This document shows positions 24,854 through 31,799 of a stretch of DNA of 32,179 bases, piece by piece; within the stretch, counting starts at the first letter, position 1; the number at the start of each line of letters is the position of its first letter. The position numbers were made by a program, and so were the translations under genes. The DNA comes from Streptomyces barkulensis (GTDB lineage Bacteria > Actinomycetota > Actinomycetes > Streptomycetales > Streptomycetaceae), in contig NZ_PGSG01000012.1 in assembly GCF_002843305.1 (NCBI RefSeq), forward strand, positions 1-32,179. Direction: 5' to 3'. The notes below the pieces were generated by a model. That model was given only the letters and a program-made list of their open reading frames with translations. It searched no databases and was not told the DNA's origin.

Positions 24854-26539
24854 TCAGGTCTCCCACGGCCAGGACGCGTTCCGCCCGGCCTCCAGCAGCG
24901 GCACCATCCGGAACGCCGCGTCGGTGAGCCCCCCGAAAACGTGCCGGTTCGCTCCGCCGGACGGCGCGTGCCCGGCCCGGTACCCGGCGAGGTTCCACGT
25001 GTACATCGGCACGCCCGCGGGGATCGACTCGCTCACCTCCCGCACATCGTGCCCGGCCTGCTCGTCGGTGACGATCACGACCCGGTCGTGCCCGGCGTAC
25101 TCCTCGCGGAGCGCCAGCGCGGTGTCGGTGCCGCCGCCGAGGAACCAGCCGCCGTCCTTCCACCGGCCGACCGCCCGCAGCAGCGACTCCCCACGCCCCA
25201 GCGGGAACGCCTTCGTCCTCGCCCCCGGGGAGTCGCCCCAGTAGCTGCGGGCCGAGGAGAACGACACGACGTCCGCCTCCGCGCACCGCTGCCCCAACGC
25301 GATCCCGAACAGCGCCGCGGCGTCCCACCGCTTGACCGTGCCGTCCCCGGAGAACCCCTCGTTCATCGAGGAGGAGGTGTCCACCAGGACCAGCGTCCGC
25401 CCCGGCAGCGCGGGCACGTTCCCCAGCGCCGCGGTCAGGGCCTTCTCCAGCGCGTGCCCCCACCGCAGCGACGGTGCCGCCGCGTACGCGGAGTAGAACC
25501 GCATCGGCAGCTGCCTCGAGCGTGCCACCTCCCGCGGGTCCGCGAGCTTTTGGCAGACCTGCTCGGCGACCTCGTCCGAGACGCCGGCCTCGTCGAAGTT
25601 CCGCAGGTTGCGCAGGAGTGCCATCACTCCCATGGACGGGATGATCGCCTCCCACGCAGCGGCGTCCATCGGGCCCTGCAGCCACCCGGCGAGCGCCTCC
25701 CAGGTCATGCCCGCGTCCCGCAGCGCCACCTGCGCGGCCGGCCCGGACAGCAGCGCCCGCCGCTCCTCGACCGGCATGGCCGTCAGGCGCGCCCGCGCGT
25801 GCAGCGTCCGCAGCGACTCGGGGACGGCCCGGTCCCGGCCGTGCCGGCGGTCGATCGCGTGCCGGAACAGGTCGCCCTGCCACGCCGCGGCCGGTTTGGG
25901 GTGCACCAGCTCGATCACGTCGCCGAACCGGAAGCCACGCGCAGCGGTGTCGTACTTCAGCAGTGCCCGCTCGGTGTACAGCGCCCCCAGCGCGTCCTGG
26001 ACGCCGCGCTTGACGGGCTTGGGGATCGCCCGGCCGTACCGGGACGTCCAGTACGCCAGCAGCTCGCCCGGCTCGTCCGCGCGCTGCAGCACCGAGGCGA
26101 TCACGGCGCGGTTGGAGATCGTGGAGTGCGACAGATCGTCGCCCTCTGGCCGTCCGCTGCCCGGCTCGGCGGTCTCGTGGCTGCCGGTGGGGCGGCTGTT
26201 CGCCGCCCGCAGGCGCGCCCTGACGTACTCGGCGGCCCCGGCGATCGCCGCGGTGCGCATGTTCCCGCCGGTGCGCAGCCACTTCAGCAGGCCGGCGGTC
26301 CAGGCCGGGTCCTCCACCGCGAGTTGCCGTACGAGCTGGGTGAAGCGGTCGTCGCGCTGCCCGCCGGTCTCGTAGAAGGTGCCCTGTCCGACGAGGTTGG
26401 TCACGGACAGAAGGAAGAGCTCGCCGCGCGGGTCGCGCAGGTAGCCGACGCCGCCCTGGTGTGTGGTCGTGCGCCCACCGGTCGTGGTGACGGGGGAGAA
26501 GCCCGCGGGGCGGGCGGTACGGGTGTTGAAGCGAGCCAT
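24854..26539 (-). CDS. rsr: Ro60 orthologue (TROVE plus vWA domain)
   Basis: The 561-residue product is a bacterial Ro60, a ring of HEAT-like repeats that binds Y RNAs and misfolded RNA and can direct exonucleolytic RNA turnover. The TROVE part covers roughly residues 1-370, with GGVGYLRDPRGELFLLSVTNLVGQGTFYE split over its first helices and IPSMGVMALLRNLRNFDEAGV near its end. The C-terminal vWA domain has an intact metal site, D387-T-S389-S-S391-M, and the conserved VIVTDEQ. The ATG at 26539 is preceded by GAGAGGGG six bases away; upstream frame extension runs into the RNA array and is not coding. Three Y-RNA-like modules lie directly upstream on the same strand, the arrangement known for bacterial Ro60 systems. 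Confidence 0.93.
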   Translation of the reverse strand: MARFNTRTARPAGFSPVTTTGGRTTTHQGGVGYLRDPRGELFLLSVTNLVGQGTFYETGGQRDDRFTQLVRQLAVEDPAWTAGLLKWLRTGGNMRTAAIAGAAEYVRARLRAANSRPTGSHETAEPGSGRPEGDDLSHSTISNRAVIASVLQRADEPGELLAYWTSRYGRAIPKPVKRGVQDALGALYTERALLKYDTAARGFRFGDVIELVHPKPAAAWQGDLFRHAIDRRHGRDRAVPESLRTLHARARLTAMPVEERRALLSGPAAQVALRDAGMTWEALAGWLQGPMDAAAWEAIIPSMGVMALLRNLRNFDEAGVSDEVAEQVCQKLADPREVARSRQLPMRFYSAYAAAPSLRWGHALEKALTAALGNVPALPGRTLVLVDTSSSMNEGFSGDGTVKRWDAAALFGIALGQRCAEADVVSFSSARSYWGDSPGARTKAFPLGRGESLLRAVGRWKDGGWFLGGGTDTALALREEYAGHDRVVIVTDEQAGHDVREVSESIPAGVPMYTWNLAGYRAGHAPSGGANRHVFGGLTDAAFRMVPLLEAGRNASWPWET

Positions 26540-26540
26540 G

Positions 26541-26564
26541 AAAAGCCCCTCTCTGTGAGAGGAG
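26541..26564 (-). terminator. Terminator-like hairpin that contains the rsr ribosome binding site
   Basis: On the minus strand CTCCTCTC (26557-26564) pairs with GAGAGGGG (26546-26553) over an ACA loop, eight pairs including one G-T. It is followed by C and TTTT (26541-26544) and then, after one base, the rsr ATG. The 3' arm is the Shine-Dalgarno sequence. It may end Y RNA transcripts, hide the ribosome binding site, or both. Confidence 0.65.
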
Positions 26565-26580
26565 AGGCGTTCGGCGAAAC

Positions 26581-26724
26581 GGGGCGCCCGAGAACAGGGG
26601 CGGCGGATGGAACGTGGTGCTCTGGGCCGCTGAGCTACACCGGCCGTACGGCCGGCGGCGGGATTCGAACCCGCGTCTTTCTCTTGAGAGGAGAAGTACC
26701 ACCCGCCTGCGCACCGGGCGCCCC
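26581..26724 (-). ncRNA. Y RNA module C, permuted tRNA-like (Glu-like)
   Basis: The outer stem pairs GGGGCGCCCG with CGGGCGCCCC. Inside it come the shared GTGCGCAGGC element opposite CCTGTTCTC, then a 9-bp stem GGCGGGTGG/CCATCCGCC. The loop is a tRNA in circularly permuted order. An anticodon-like arm TTCTC-CTCTCAA-GAGAA (anticodon position CTC) comes first, then the T arm GCGGG-TTCGAAT-CCCGC (26658-26674). The acceptor stem follows as a closed hairpin, CGCCGGCC-GTAC-GGCCGGTG, and last the D arm GCTC-AGCGGCCCA-GAGC. D loop and anticodon loop recall actinobacterial tRNA-Glu. This is the layout of bacterial Y RNAs that mimic tRNA (YrlA class). It is nearest to rsr. Confidence 0.85.
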
Positions 26725-26735
26725 GGATGCCTGAG

Positions 26736-26834
26736 CCTCCCGAGATCAGGACGGCTGCGGTTGTGCGGGGTTCGAACCCGCGCACCCGAAGGTGCTTCAA
26801 CCGAAGAAGTAACCGCAGCCTGCGCACCGGGAGG
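26736..26834 (-). ncRNA. Y RNA module B, reduced tRNA-like form
   Basis: The outer stem pairs CCTCCCG with CGGGAGG, followed by the shared GTGCGCAGGC element (26818-26827) opposite CCTGATCTC. A perfect 10-bp inner stem GGCTGCGGTT/AACCGCAGCC then closes three small hairpins: CTTC-TTCGGTT-GAAG, CACC-TTCG-GGTG and a T arm GCGGG-TTCGAAC-CCCGC (26765-26781). Unlike modules A and C it has no acceptor hairpin and no D arm, and is about 45 nt shorter. It may be a processed or simplified family member with a different partner. Confidence 0.75.
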
Positions 26835-26851
26835 TGCAGAGGTATGAAGTT

Positions 26852-26997
26852 GTGGGCCCGGAGAACAAGGTCGGCGACGGGAACGTAAGCGCTCTGCCGT
26901 TGAGCTACCGGTCGAACTCACGCTCGGCCGGGCAGGATTCGAACCTGCAACCACTCGATCCCAAATCGAAGTACCCGCCGCCTGCGCACCCGGGCAC
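26852..26997 (-). ncRNA. Y RNA module A, permuted tRNA-like (Pro-like anticodon loop)
   Basis: This is the promoter-proximal module. The outer stem CCCGG/CCGGG is followed by the shared GTGCGCAGGC element (26980-26989) opposite CCTTGTTCTC and a 9-bp stem GGCGGCGGG/CCCGTCGCC. The permuted tRNA then reads as follows. First is an anticodon-like arm TTCGA-TTTGGGA-TCGAG (anticodon position TGG with G37, as in tRNA-Pro), then the T arm GCAGG-TTCGAAT-CCTGC (26932-26948). A closed acceptor hairpin CCGGCCGA/TCGACCGG with one mismatch and an 8-nt loop follows, and then the D arm GCTC-AACGGCA-GAGC. The module starts where transcription from the upstream -10 box is expected. Confidence 0.83.
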
Positions 26998-27001
26998 GCT
27001 C

Positions 27002-27030
27002 ACTGTAGGTCATCCCGCTGACGACGAGAA
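27002..27030 (-). promoter_or_regulatory. Candidate promoter of the Y RNA array
   Basis: On the minus strand TACAGT (27002-27007) is a good -10 box, placed five to seven bases before the 5' stem of module A. The -35 region (TTCTCG or GTTCTC at 17-18 bp) is weak. The position relative to the RNA start is the main support. Confidence 0.5.
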
Positions 27031-27298
27031 CTGAATAACCGCGCCCGCGGGGACGGCTTTCCGCCTGTGGCCGGGGGCGTCGTGTTTCCGCGTGTCGTGG
27101 GGCGTGTTGTACGGCCGGGGCTCATCGGGCGGTCCGCCGGACGAGGAGAACGTGGTCGGTGACGGCGACGGTCCCTCGGCCACTCCGAGCAGGCAGGCTC
27201 ACCCGGGGCCGGGCACCACCGCCCACGCTCGGATCACCGTCGCCGGATCCGTCCGACCGCGCCGGGCCGGTGGTCTGGAACCACAGTCCTGATCCATC

Positions 27299-27769
27299 AT
27301 GGGCCGGGTGACGATTCCTTCATCGGACGCGGCCGGTGACGCACCCGGTGTGGTTCGGGTGCCGGGGCCGGAACCTGACTGGCAGCCCGCGCCGGCCCTG
27401 GGCTACCACGTGGGCAAGAACCCCGCCTTCCAGGTGAGTCCGTGGCAGTACGCGGCGAGCTTCTACCGGATCGTCGCCGGGCTGAGGCCGCCGCTGGAGG
27501 CGGTCGCGGCCCGGCTGCGTCTGGAAGTGGAACGCACCTGGGAGGAGCTGGGCGAGGTGGACGTGGCCCTGTTCCGCATCCGGGGCACGGAGTTCGCCCT
27601 CAGCCGGTTCGCGCACGACGAGGACCGCCTGTTCGTGTGGCTGAACCGCTCGCAGCGTGACGTCGAGACGGCCCTGGACCTTCTCCTCGGCGCGCTGGGG
27701 GTGGGCCGCGAGGCCGTGGCCTTCATCGAGGACCAGATGGGAGACCAGCACTCCGGCACACCTGGCTGA
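27299..27769 (+). CDS. Hypothetical protein, about 156 residues
   Basis: I do not recognise the family. The middle looks like a real soluble protein: YHVGKNPAFQVSPWQYAASF, then helices (PPLEAVAARLRLEVERTWEE), a strand VDVALFRIRGTEFALSRF, and DRLFVWLNRS before a final helix. The N-terminus and C-terminus (DQHSGTPG) are low in information. ATG 27299 has no clear ribosome binding site and GTG 27308 is an alternative, so it may be leaderless or weakly translated. There is no signal peptide or membrane segment. It is divergent from the Y RNA array with about 270 bp between, and no functional link is visible. Confidence 0.6.
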   Translation: MGRVTIPSSDAAGDAPGVVRVPGPEPDWQPAPALGYHVGKNPAFQVSPWQYAASFYRIVAGLRPPLEAVAARLRLEVERTWEELGEVDVALFRIRGTEFALSRFAHDEDRLFVWLNRSQRDVETALDLLLGALGVGREAVAFIEDQMGDQHSGTPG

Positions 27770-27962
27770 CCCCCTCCCGCTCCCGGTGGCCCACGGCCAG
27801 GGCGGCCCGGCGGACGACCCGCGACGGCAGGAACCCCGGCCCCGACCCCGGCCCCGAACAAGCCGGGCGAACGGGCTCGCATCCGCCGGTGAGGCCCGGG
27901 TGAGAAAGGAGGAGCCCCTGCCGTGAGCGGCCCTGTGCTCCACCTCTCGACGTCGACGGCCC

Positions 27963-28110
27963 GCTGAGGGCCACGACGCCTGCCGAGTCCTCGACCGCGA
28001 AATGCTGCCGGGGAACGTCGAAGGTGCCCGCGCGAAACTGAAACGCCTGGTCAAACCTGGTCTGCTCACCGAGGTCGACACCGGCGACCTCACCGGGAAG
28101 CCATGGCCGG
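27963..28110 (+). pseudogene. Fragment of a helix-turn-helix/transposon-associated small protein
   Basis: The frame reads EGHDACRVLDREMLPGNVEG and continues ARAKLKRLVKPGLLTEVDTG. This pattern, KxVEGxRAKLKRLVxRGxLTE, is common in a short helix-turn-helix protein that accompanies transposases in Streptomyces. No start codon with a ribosome binding site and no N-terminal part are present, and the frame runs on into the antisense of the next gene. It is best read as a leftover from a lost mobile element. Confidence 0.45.
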
Positions 28111-28114
28111 ACAC

Positions 28115-28522
28115 CTACGACCAGCGGCCCCTGGCCACAACCCGGCGTGTGTACTGGTCCTTGGGGGCGACCTCTTGGACTGCTTGCCGGGCTTCTTGCA
28201 CCCGACTCGTCTCACCCGGCAGCCGAACAAGGTCGTACAGGGCGCCCCGGTCACCGTCTTCGGCACGGTCGCGCAGTGCCGCCTCCATGCCCCGTTCTCG
28301 AAGCGACCTGTTGAGTCTTCGACGTGCGTGGACGTCCGTGAGAGCGCGCTCCGTGAGTTCCGGAATCCGTTCCGCACGGGCAAGCAGATCCATGTGCCAC
28401 AGATGGTTGTCGTGCATGTCCGGATCGTTGGAATAGCACTCGGCGTGGGCACTCACCAACACGATCGCCGCGTCCCAGTCCCGGAGTCGCTCCGCCGCCC
28501 GAGCCTGCTCGAACCAGTTCAC
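28115..28522 (-). CDS. Hypothetical helical protein, probably leaderless
   Basis: From GTG 28522 the product has 135 residues and starts MNWFEQARAAERLRDWDAAI. It is almost all helix and TPR-like in pattern (DWDAAIVLVSAHAECYSNDP, DNHLWHMDLLARAERIPELT, ARRRLNRSLRERGMEAALRD). I take it for a conserved Streptomyces protein of unknown function, from memory only. The upstream frame could extend to 28615, but a -10 box seven bases before the GTG argues for a leaderless start there. The C-terminus (RRVVARGRWS) overlaps the end of the helix-turn-helix remnant, so the last residues may come from a recombination junction. Confidence 0.65.
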   Translation of the reverse strand: MNWFEQARAAERLRDWDAAIVLVSAHAECYSNDPDMHDNHLWHMDLLARAERIPELTERALTDVHARRRLNRSLRERGMEAALRDRAEDGDRGALYDLVRLPGETSRVQEARQAVQEVAPKDQYTRRVVARGRWS

Positions 28523-28529
28523 AAGACCG

Positions 28530-28558
28530 AGTATCGTCTGTCGCCGCGTGAGGTGACA
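28530..28558 (-). promoter_or_regulatory. Candidate promoter for a leaderless GTG start
   Basis: On the minus strand GATACT (28530-28535) with TGTCAC 17 bp upstream (28553-28558) places the transcription start at or next to the GTG at 28522. No ribosome binding site is present. Confidence 0.4.
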
Positions 28559-28679
28559 CCGTAGGAGTACCACTGGTGAGCGCCCTTCAGAACAAACTGC
28601 CGGTAATGCCCTCAAAACGCGCTCCGGGTTTCAGATCGGGCGGTGCCTGCTGCCGGTGCGGCGCGCTTGACTGACCGTC

Positions 28680-29285
28680 ATGGAAGTCACGCAAGCGACC
28701 GTCAACGATCTGCTGGCCCGCCCCGCCCCGCCCCGCCCCGCCCCGACCCGGCCCGGCCACCCGCGGCAGGTCGCCGTCGTGGCGTTGAACGACCGGCAGC
28801 AGGGCCGGATCCAGATCTGGGACACGCGGACACGGACGCGGACGCACGAACTGGAGGGCGACGAGGTGGACGCGGTCCTCCAACAGGAAGACACCGACAA
28901 GCTGGCCTTCTCCCCGGACGGCCGGCACCGGATGGTGGCCCACAACGACGGCAGGCTGCACCGATGGGACGACGTCGGGAACCGCGAGACCGCCGGCGGC
29001 TCGGTCGTGCTTCGGACAAGCGATCACCTCATGGGCATGACCGACGAAGGAGTGGTGATCACGGCCGAGGGACACGACGGCTACGAACTGTGGGGTCCCG
29101 AAGGCGTTCGTATCGGCGCCATTCGCCACCACACCGACTCCTCCTCGGTCCTGAGAGGCACGCGGCTCGTCATGGAGAGCGAGGGGCTGCGATCCGTGTT
29201 CGACGTGCGCCCGGACGCTTGGTTCGACCACCTCTGCACGAACTTGCCGGAACGGAAGTGGTCAGGGGGCCGGTGCCAAGTACGC
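28680..29285 (+). pseudogene. C-terminal fragment of a WD40-repeat protein
   Basis: After an artificial-looking start (Ala/Pro/Arg from a CCCCG repeat) the frame shows WD40 blades: VAVVALNDRQQGRIQIWDTR, DKLAFSPDGRHRMVAHNDGR, then LHRWDD and YELWGPEG. It continues with FDVRPDAWFDHLCTNLPERKW, which resembles the C-terminal end of large Streptomyces WD40 proteins. The N-terminal effector region and most blades are missing. No stop follows; the frame reads on as antisense of the next gene. Both ends therefore look broken, and there is no ribosome binding site at the ATG. Confidence 0.6.
28721..28745. repeat. Five CCCCG units
   Basis: A pentanucleotide tract lies near the start of the WD40 fragment. 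Since five is not a multiple of three, loss or gain of a unit would shift that frame. Confidence 0.8.
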
Positions 29286-29294
29286 GGCGGGCGG

Positions 29295-29954
29295 TTATGC
29301 CGGGGCGATGAGGACGCCGGGAAGGTCGCCGGCCTTCACGGCGTCCTGGTCGACGGCCACGCCCGTGTAGGACCCCACGGCGGTGAACACCAGCTCGGGC
29401 AGGCGCACGCCATGCTCCTCGAAGTACGTGACGACTTCGACCTCACCGGCCGCGGGCATCGACGGGAACACCGCCCCCGCGGCGCCGAGGGCGGCATCGA
29501 GGGCCGATCCCCGCCCGGTGTCGGTACCGAAGTCAGCCCGGTACGCGCGAGCACCGGGCGCATGGACGATCAGGGCCGGGGGGCTGAAGCGGTTGGCGGT
29601 CAGGCAGAGGATCTCCTCGCCCTCGCTGGGAAGCATCGACTCGGCCTTGCCCTGGTAGCCGGTCGCCCAGGTCGCCATGCCCCAGTCCTCCAGCACATAC
29701 GTCCACTCACCGCACGTGCCGTACATGGCGCGGTTGAGGCTGGGGGAGGGCCGGCCCGGCCGCCCGGCCGGTACGCACAGCTCCCTGCACGGGGTGCGGG
29801 CGGCGAGCTCGTCGAGGTCGGCGCCCAGGTTGATGAGGAACTCGTCCGCCTCCACACCTCGGACCAGGGTCAGCGAGATGCCGCCGAGCATGCCGGGCCC
29901 GGCCGGTGAAGAGGTGTGGTGGTGTGCGCCTATCCACGCGATGCCGCCACTCAT
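29295..29954 (-). CDS. Hypothetical protein, DUF6461-like
   Basis: The 219-residue product appears complete and soluble. ISLTLVRGVEADEFLINLGA near the N-terminus, WTYVLEDWGMATW in the middle, and EVEVVTYFEEHGVRLPELVF near the end recall the DUF6461 group of Streptomyces proteins, of unknown function. That link is from memory. Tryptophan-rich and acidic, with no signal peptide. The usual ribosome binding site is not obvious before the ATG. Such proteins are common in variable chromosomal arms. The WD40 remnant converges on its 3' end. Confidence 0.65.
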   Translation of the reverse strand: MSGGIAWIGAHHHTSSPAGPGMLGGISLTLVRGVEADEFLINLGADLDELAARTPCRELCVPAGRPGRPSPSLNRAMYGTCGEWTYVLEDWGMATWATGYQGKAESMLPSEGEEILCLTANRFSPPALIVHAPGARAYRADFGTDTGRGSALDAALGAAGAVFPSMPAAGEVEVVTYFEEHGVRLPELVFTAVGSYTGVAVDQDAVKAGDLPGVLIAPA

Positions 29955-30100
29955 GCCGTCAGGCTACCGGCCGCTGGAAGGCCGTCGAGCCCACCGGGTG
30001 GGACGCGCCACGGGAGACTCACCCGCGCCTGTGCGGCAGCTGCAAGCAACAGGCCATTGCCGCCGGACTCGACCGCACCCTCCCGGCCACGGAATCCTGG

Positions 30101-30138
30101 CCGGCCCACCGGCCCACCGGCCCACCGGCCCACCGGCC
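30101..30138. repeat. Tandem CCGGCCCA repeats
   Basis: Four full 8-bp units (30101-30132) plus CCGGCC. A shorter, imperfect run of the same motif lies near 13775-13800. The repeat ends 10 bp before the lipoprotein stop codon. Confidence 0.8.
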
Positions 30139-30147
30139 GCAGGATGG

Positions 30148-30918
30148 TCACTCTTCGCTGGTCAGGTGCGCAACCATCGTCTCCATCGCCCGGGCTGCGC
30201 GGATGCGCAGCGCCTGCGCGCTGTAGGCGTCGGGATCGGCGGTGATACGGGCGTGGAGGACGACCGGTCCCTTGCGCGCCATGATCTCCGAAACCGGCCA
30301 GGCCTCTCGGGGGGCCTTCTGGCCCTGCGCGGTCTGGGAGGAGGTGGCCGACCAGGCCAGGATCTCGTCCACGCCGTCGATCCCGGCGTTGTCCATGTGG
30401 ATGTCGTCGTAGCGCAGCACGTCGCCGTAGTACCAGGTCTGGCACTGGTCCAAGGCGGCGCGCATGTCCGGGAGCTGGAGGCGGGCGGTGGACTGCCGCT
30501 TGTGCACGAGAACCATCGAATCCGCCTCGCCGGTGATCGAACCCGATGGTCCCGAGCCGGGGGCCTCCACGTTGCGGACCCATCCCACCAGATCGGGGGA
30601 TGGGCCGGGGGCCTGCTGCCAGCGGCAGTCCTCATCGGGCCGACCCATCGATATCTCGCTCAGGTCGTACTCGTAGTTGCCGTCCCGCCGCTGGAAATCC
30701 TTCCCCCACTGCCTCGGCGTGAGCGCCGTGCGCCGTGCGACCTGCTCGGCCTGCGCCGTGCCCACGGGCGGTTTCCAGCCCTCGCCGCTGTCCCCGCGAT
30801 CACTGTCGCTGCCGTTGCCGCACGCGGTGAGGAGCAGCAACGCACACGAGGCGCCCAGCACGGCAGTCCGTCGAATGAGCTGCCCCGAATTTCGTAGAGT
30901 CCGCGATCGTGTGATCAA
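30148..30918 (-). CDS. Putative lipoprotein, 5' end replaced by an IS3-type insertion
   Basis: The protein has a lipobox (CALLLLTAC, then GNGSDSD), so it would be lipid-anchored outside the membrane. The mature part of about 220 residues has no family I recognise; features include GKDFQRRDGNYEYDLSEISM and two cysteines besides the anchor (EDCRWQ and LDQCQTWYYG). The frame is open to TTG 30918, but positions 30876-30918 belong to the neighbouring insertion sequence. The residues before IRRTAVLGASC therefore come from the element's end, and the original start codon has been lost. Translation might begin at the TTG or at the GTG of VLGASC, both poor. The gene is probably damaged, though the body is intact. 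Confidence 0.7.
   Translation of the reverse strand: MITRSRTLRNSGQLIRRTAVLGASCALLLLTACGNGSDSDRGDSGEGWKPPVGTAQAEQVARRTALTPRQWGKDFQRRDGNYEYDLSEISMGRPDEDCRWQQAPGPSPDLVGWVRNVEAPGSGPSGSITGEADSMVLVHKRQSTARLQLPDMRAALDQCQTWYYGDVLRYDDIHMDNAGIDGVDEILAWSATSSQTAQGQKAPREAWPVSEIMARKGPVVLHARITADPDAYSAQALRIRAARAMETMVAHLTSEE
30876..30902. repeat. Right inverted repeat of the IS3-type element
   Basis: Begins TGAGCTG and ends with the GAGTCC block; it matches the inverted end at 32153-32179. Confidence 0.75.
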
Positions 30919-31799
30919 GCGGTCTGCGGGACTTCCTCCAGGTACGCCCAGTACGTCTGCTCGTACTCGTCGGGCGGCACGTAGCCCAGGGCGGAGTGGA
31001 GTCGTTCACCGTTGTACCACGCGACCCACTGGAAGACGGCCCGCTCGACCTGGTCGAAGTCCCGCCATGGCCCCTGATGTTCGATCAGTTCGGCTTTGAA
31101 CGTGCCGTTGAGGGCCTCGGCCATCGCGTTGTCATAACTGTCCGCGACGGACCCGACCGACGCCGAGGCACCGACCTCGGCGAGACGTTCCGTGTACCGA
31201 ATGGATACGTACTGCGACCCGCGGTCGCTGTGATGGATGAGATCGGCGTCCTTCTTGATCCTCTGCCGCCACAGCGCCATCTCCAGTGCGTCCAGCGGCA
31301 GGTCCGTGCGCAGGTGCGTGGCGGCCTGCCAGCCCACGATCCGGCGTGAGTACGCGTCCAGGACGAACGCGACGTAGACCCACCCCGACCAGGTGCGGAT
31401 GTAGGTCAGGTCCGCCAGCCACAGCTGGTTGGGCCGCTCGGCGGTGAAACGGCGGTTGACCAGGTCCGGCGGGCGCGGCGCGGCCGGCTCGGGGACCGTG
31501 GTGCGGCGGCGCTGCCCGCGGATGACGCCCTCGATGCCGAGCTCGCCCATCAGCCGCTCGACCGTGCAGCGGGCCACCGTGTGTCCGGCGCGGACCAGGG
31601 CGCGGGTGACGCGGCGTGCGCCGTAGGTGCGCCCGGAGTCCTCCCACGCGGCTGTGACCAGCGGGATCAGTTCTTCGTCGCGCAGGCGTCGGGCCGACTT
31701 CGGCCGCGTCTTGCGCGCGAAGTACGTCGACGGCGACACATCCAGCACCCGGCAGACGGGATCGACCCCGAGGCCCTTGTCGCGCAGGTGGTCGATCAC
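30915..31799 (-). CDS. IS3-family transposase OrfB (integrase domain)
   Basis: The 294-residue product has the HTH_21 region (DKGLGVDPVCRVLDVSPSTY) and then the rve integrase core. The catalytic residues are visible as D in LWLADLTYIRTWSGW, D in LIHHSDRGSQYVS, and E in DNAMAEALNGTFKAELI. The end SALGYVPPDEYEQTYW is typical. The frame can start at GTG 31799, overlapping the orfA stop (GTGA), but in this family the active enzyme is usually an OrfAB fusion made by -1 frameshifting at the T6G tract upstream. No disruption is visible, so the element may be active. Confidence 0.9.
   Translation of the reverse strand: MIDHLRDKGLGVDPVCRVLDVSPSTYFARKTRPKSARRLRDEELIPLVTAAWEDSGRTYGARRVTRALVRAGHTVARCTVERLMGELGIEGVIRGQRRRTTVPEPAAPRPPDLVNRRFTAERPNQLWLADLTYIRTWSGWVYVAFVLDAYSRRIVGWQAATHLRTDLPLDALEMALWRQRIKKDADLIHHSDRGSQYVSIRYTERLAEVGASASVGSVADSYDNAMAEALNGTFKAELIEHQGPWRDFDQVERAVFQWVAWYNGERLHSALGYVPPDEYEQTYWAYLEEVPQTA

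Noticed and set aside
26640..26960. Ordinary tRNA genes, suggested by three GGTTCGAA T-arm sequences on the minus strand
   Set aside because: The D arm follows the T arm instead of preceding it, the acceptor stem is a closed hairpin with no CCA end, and module B lacks D arm and acceptor. Y RNA modules explain all parts.
30101..30138. CRISPR-like array
   Set aside because: The repeats are 8 bp with no spacers, and no cas genes are present.
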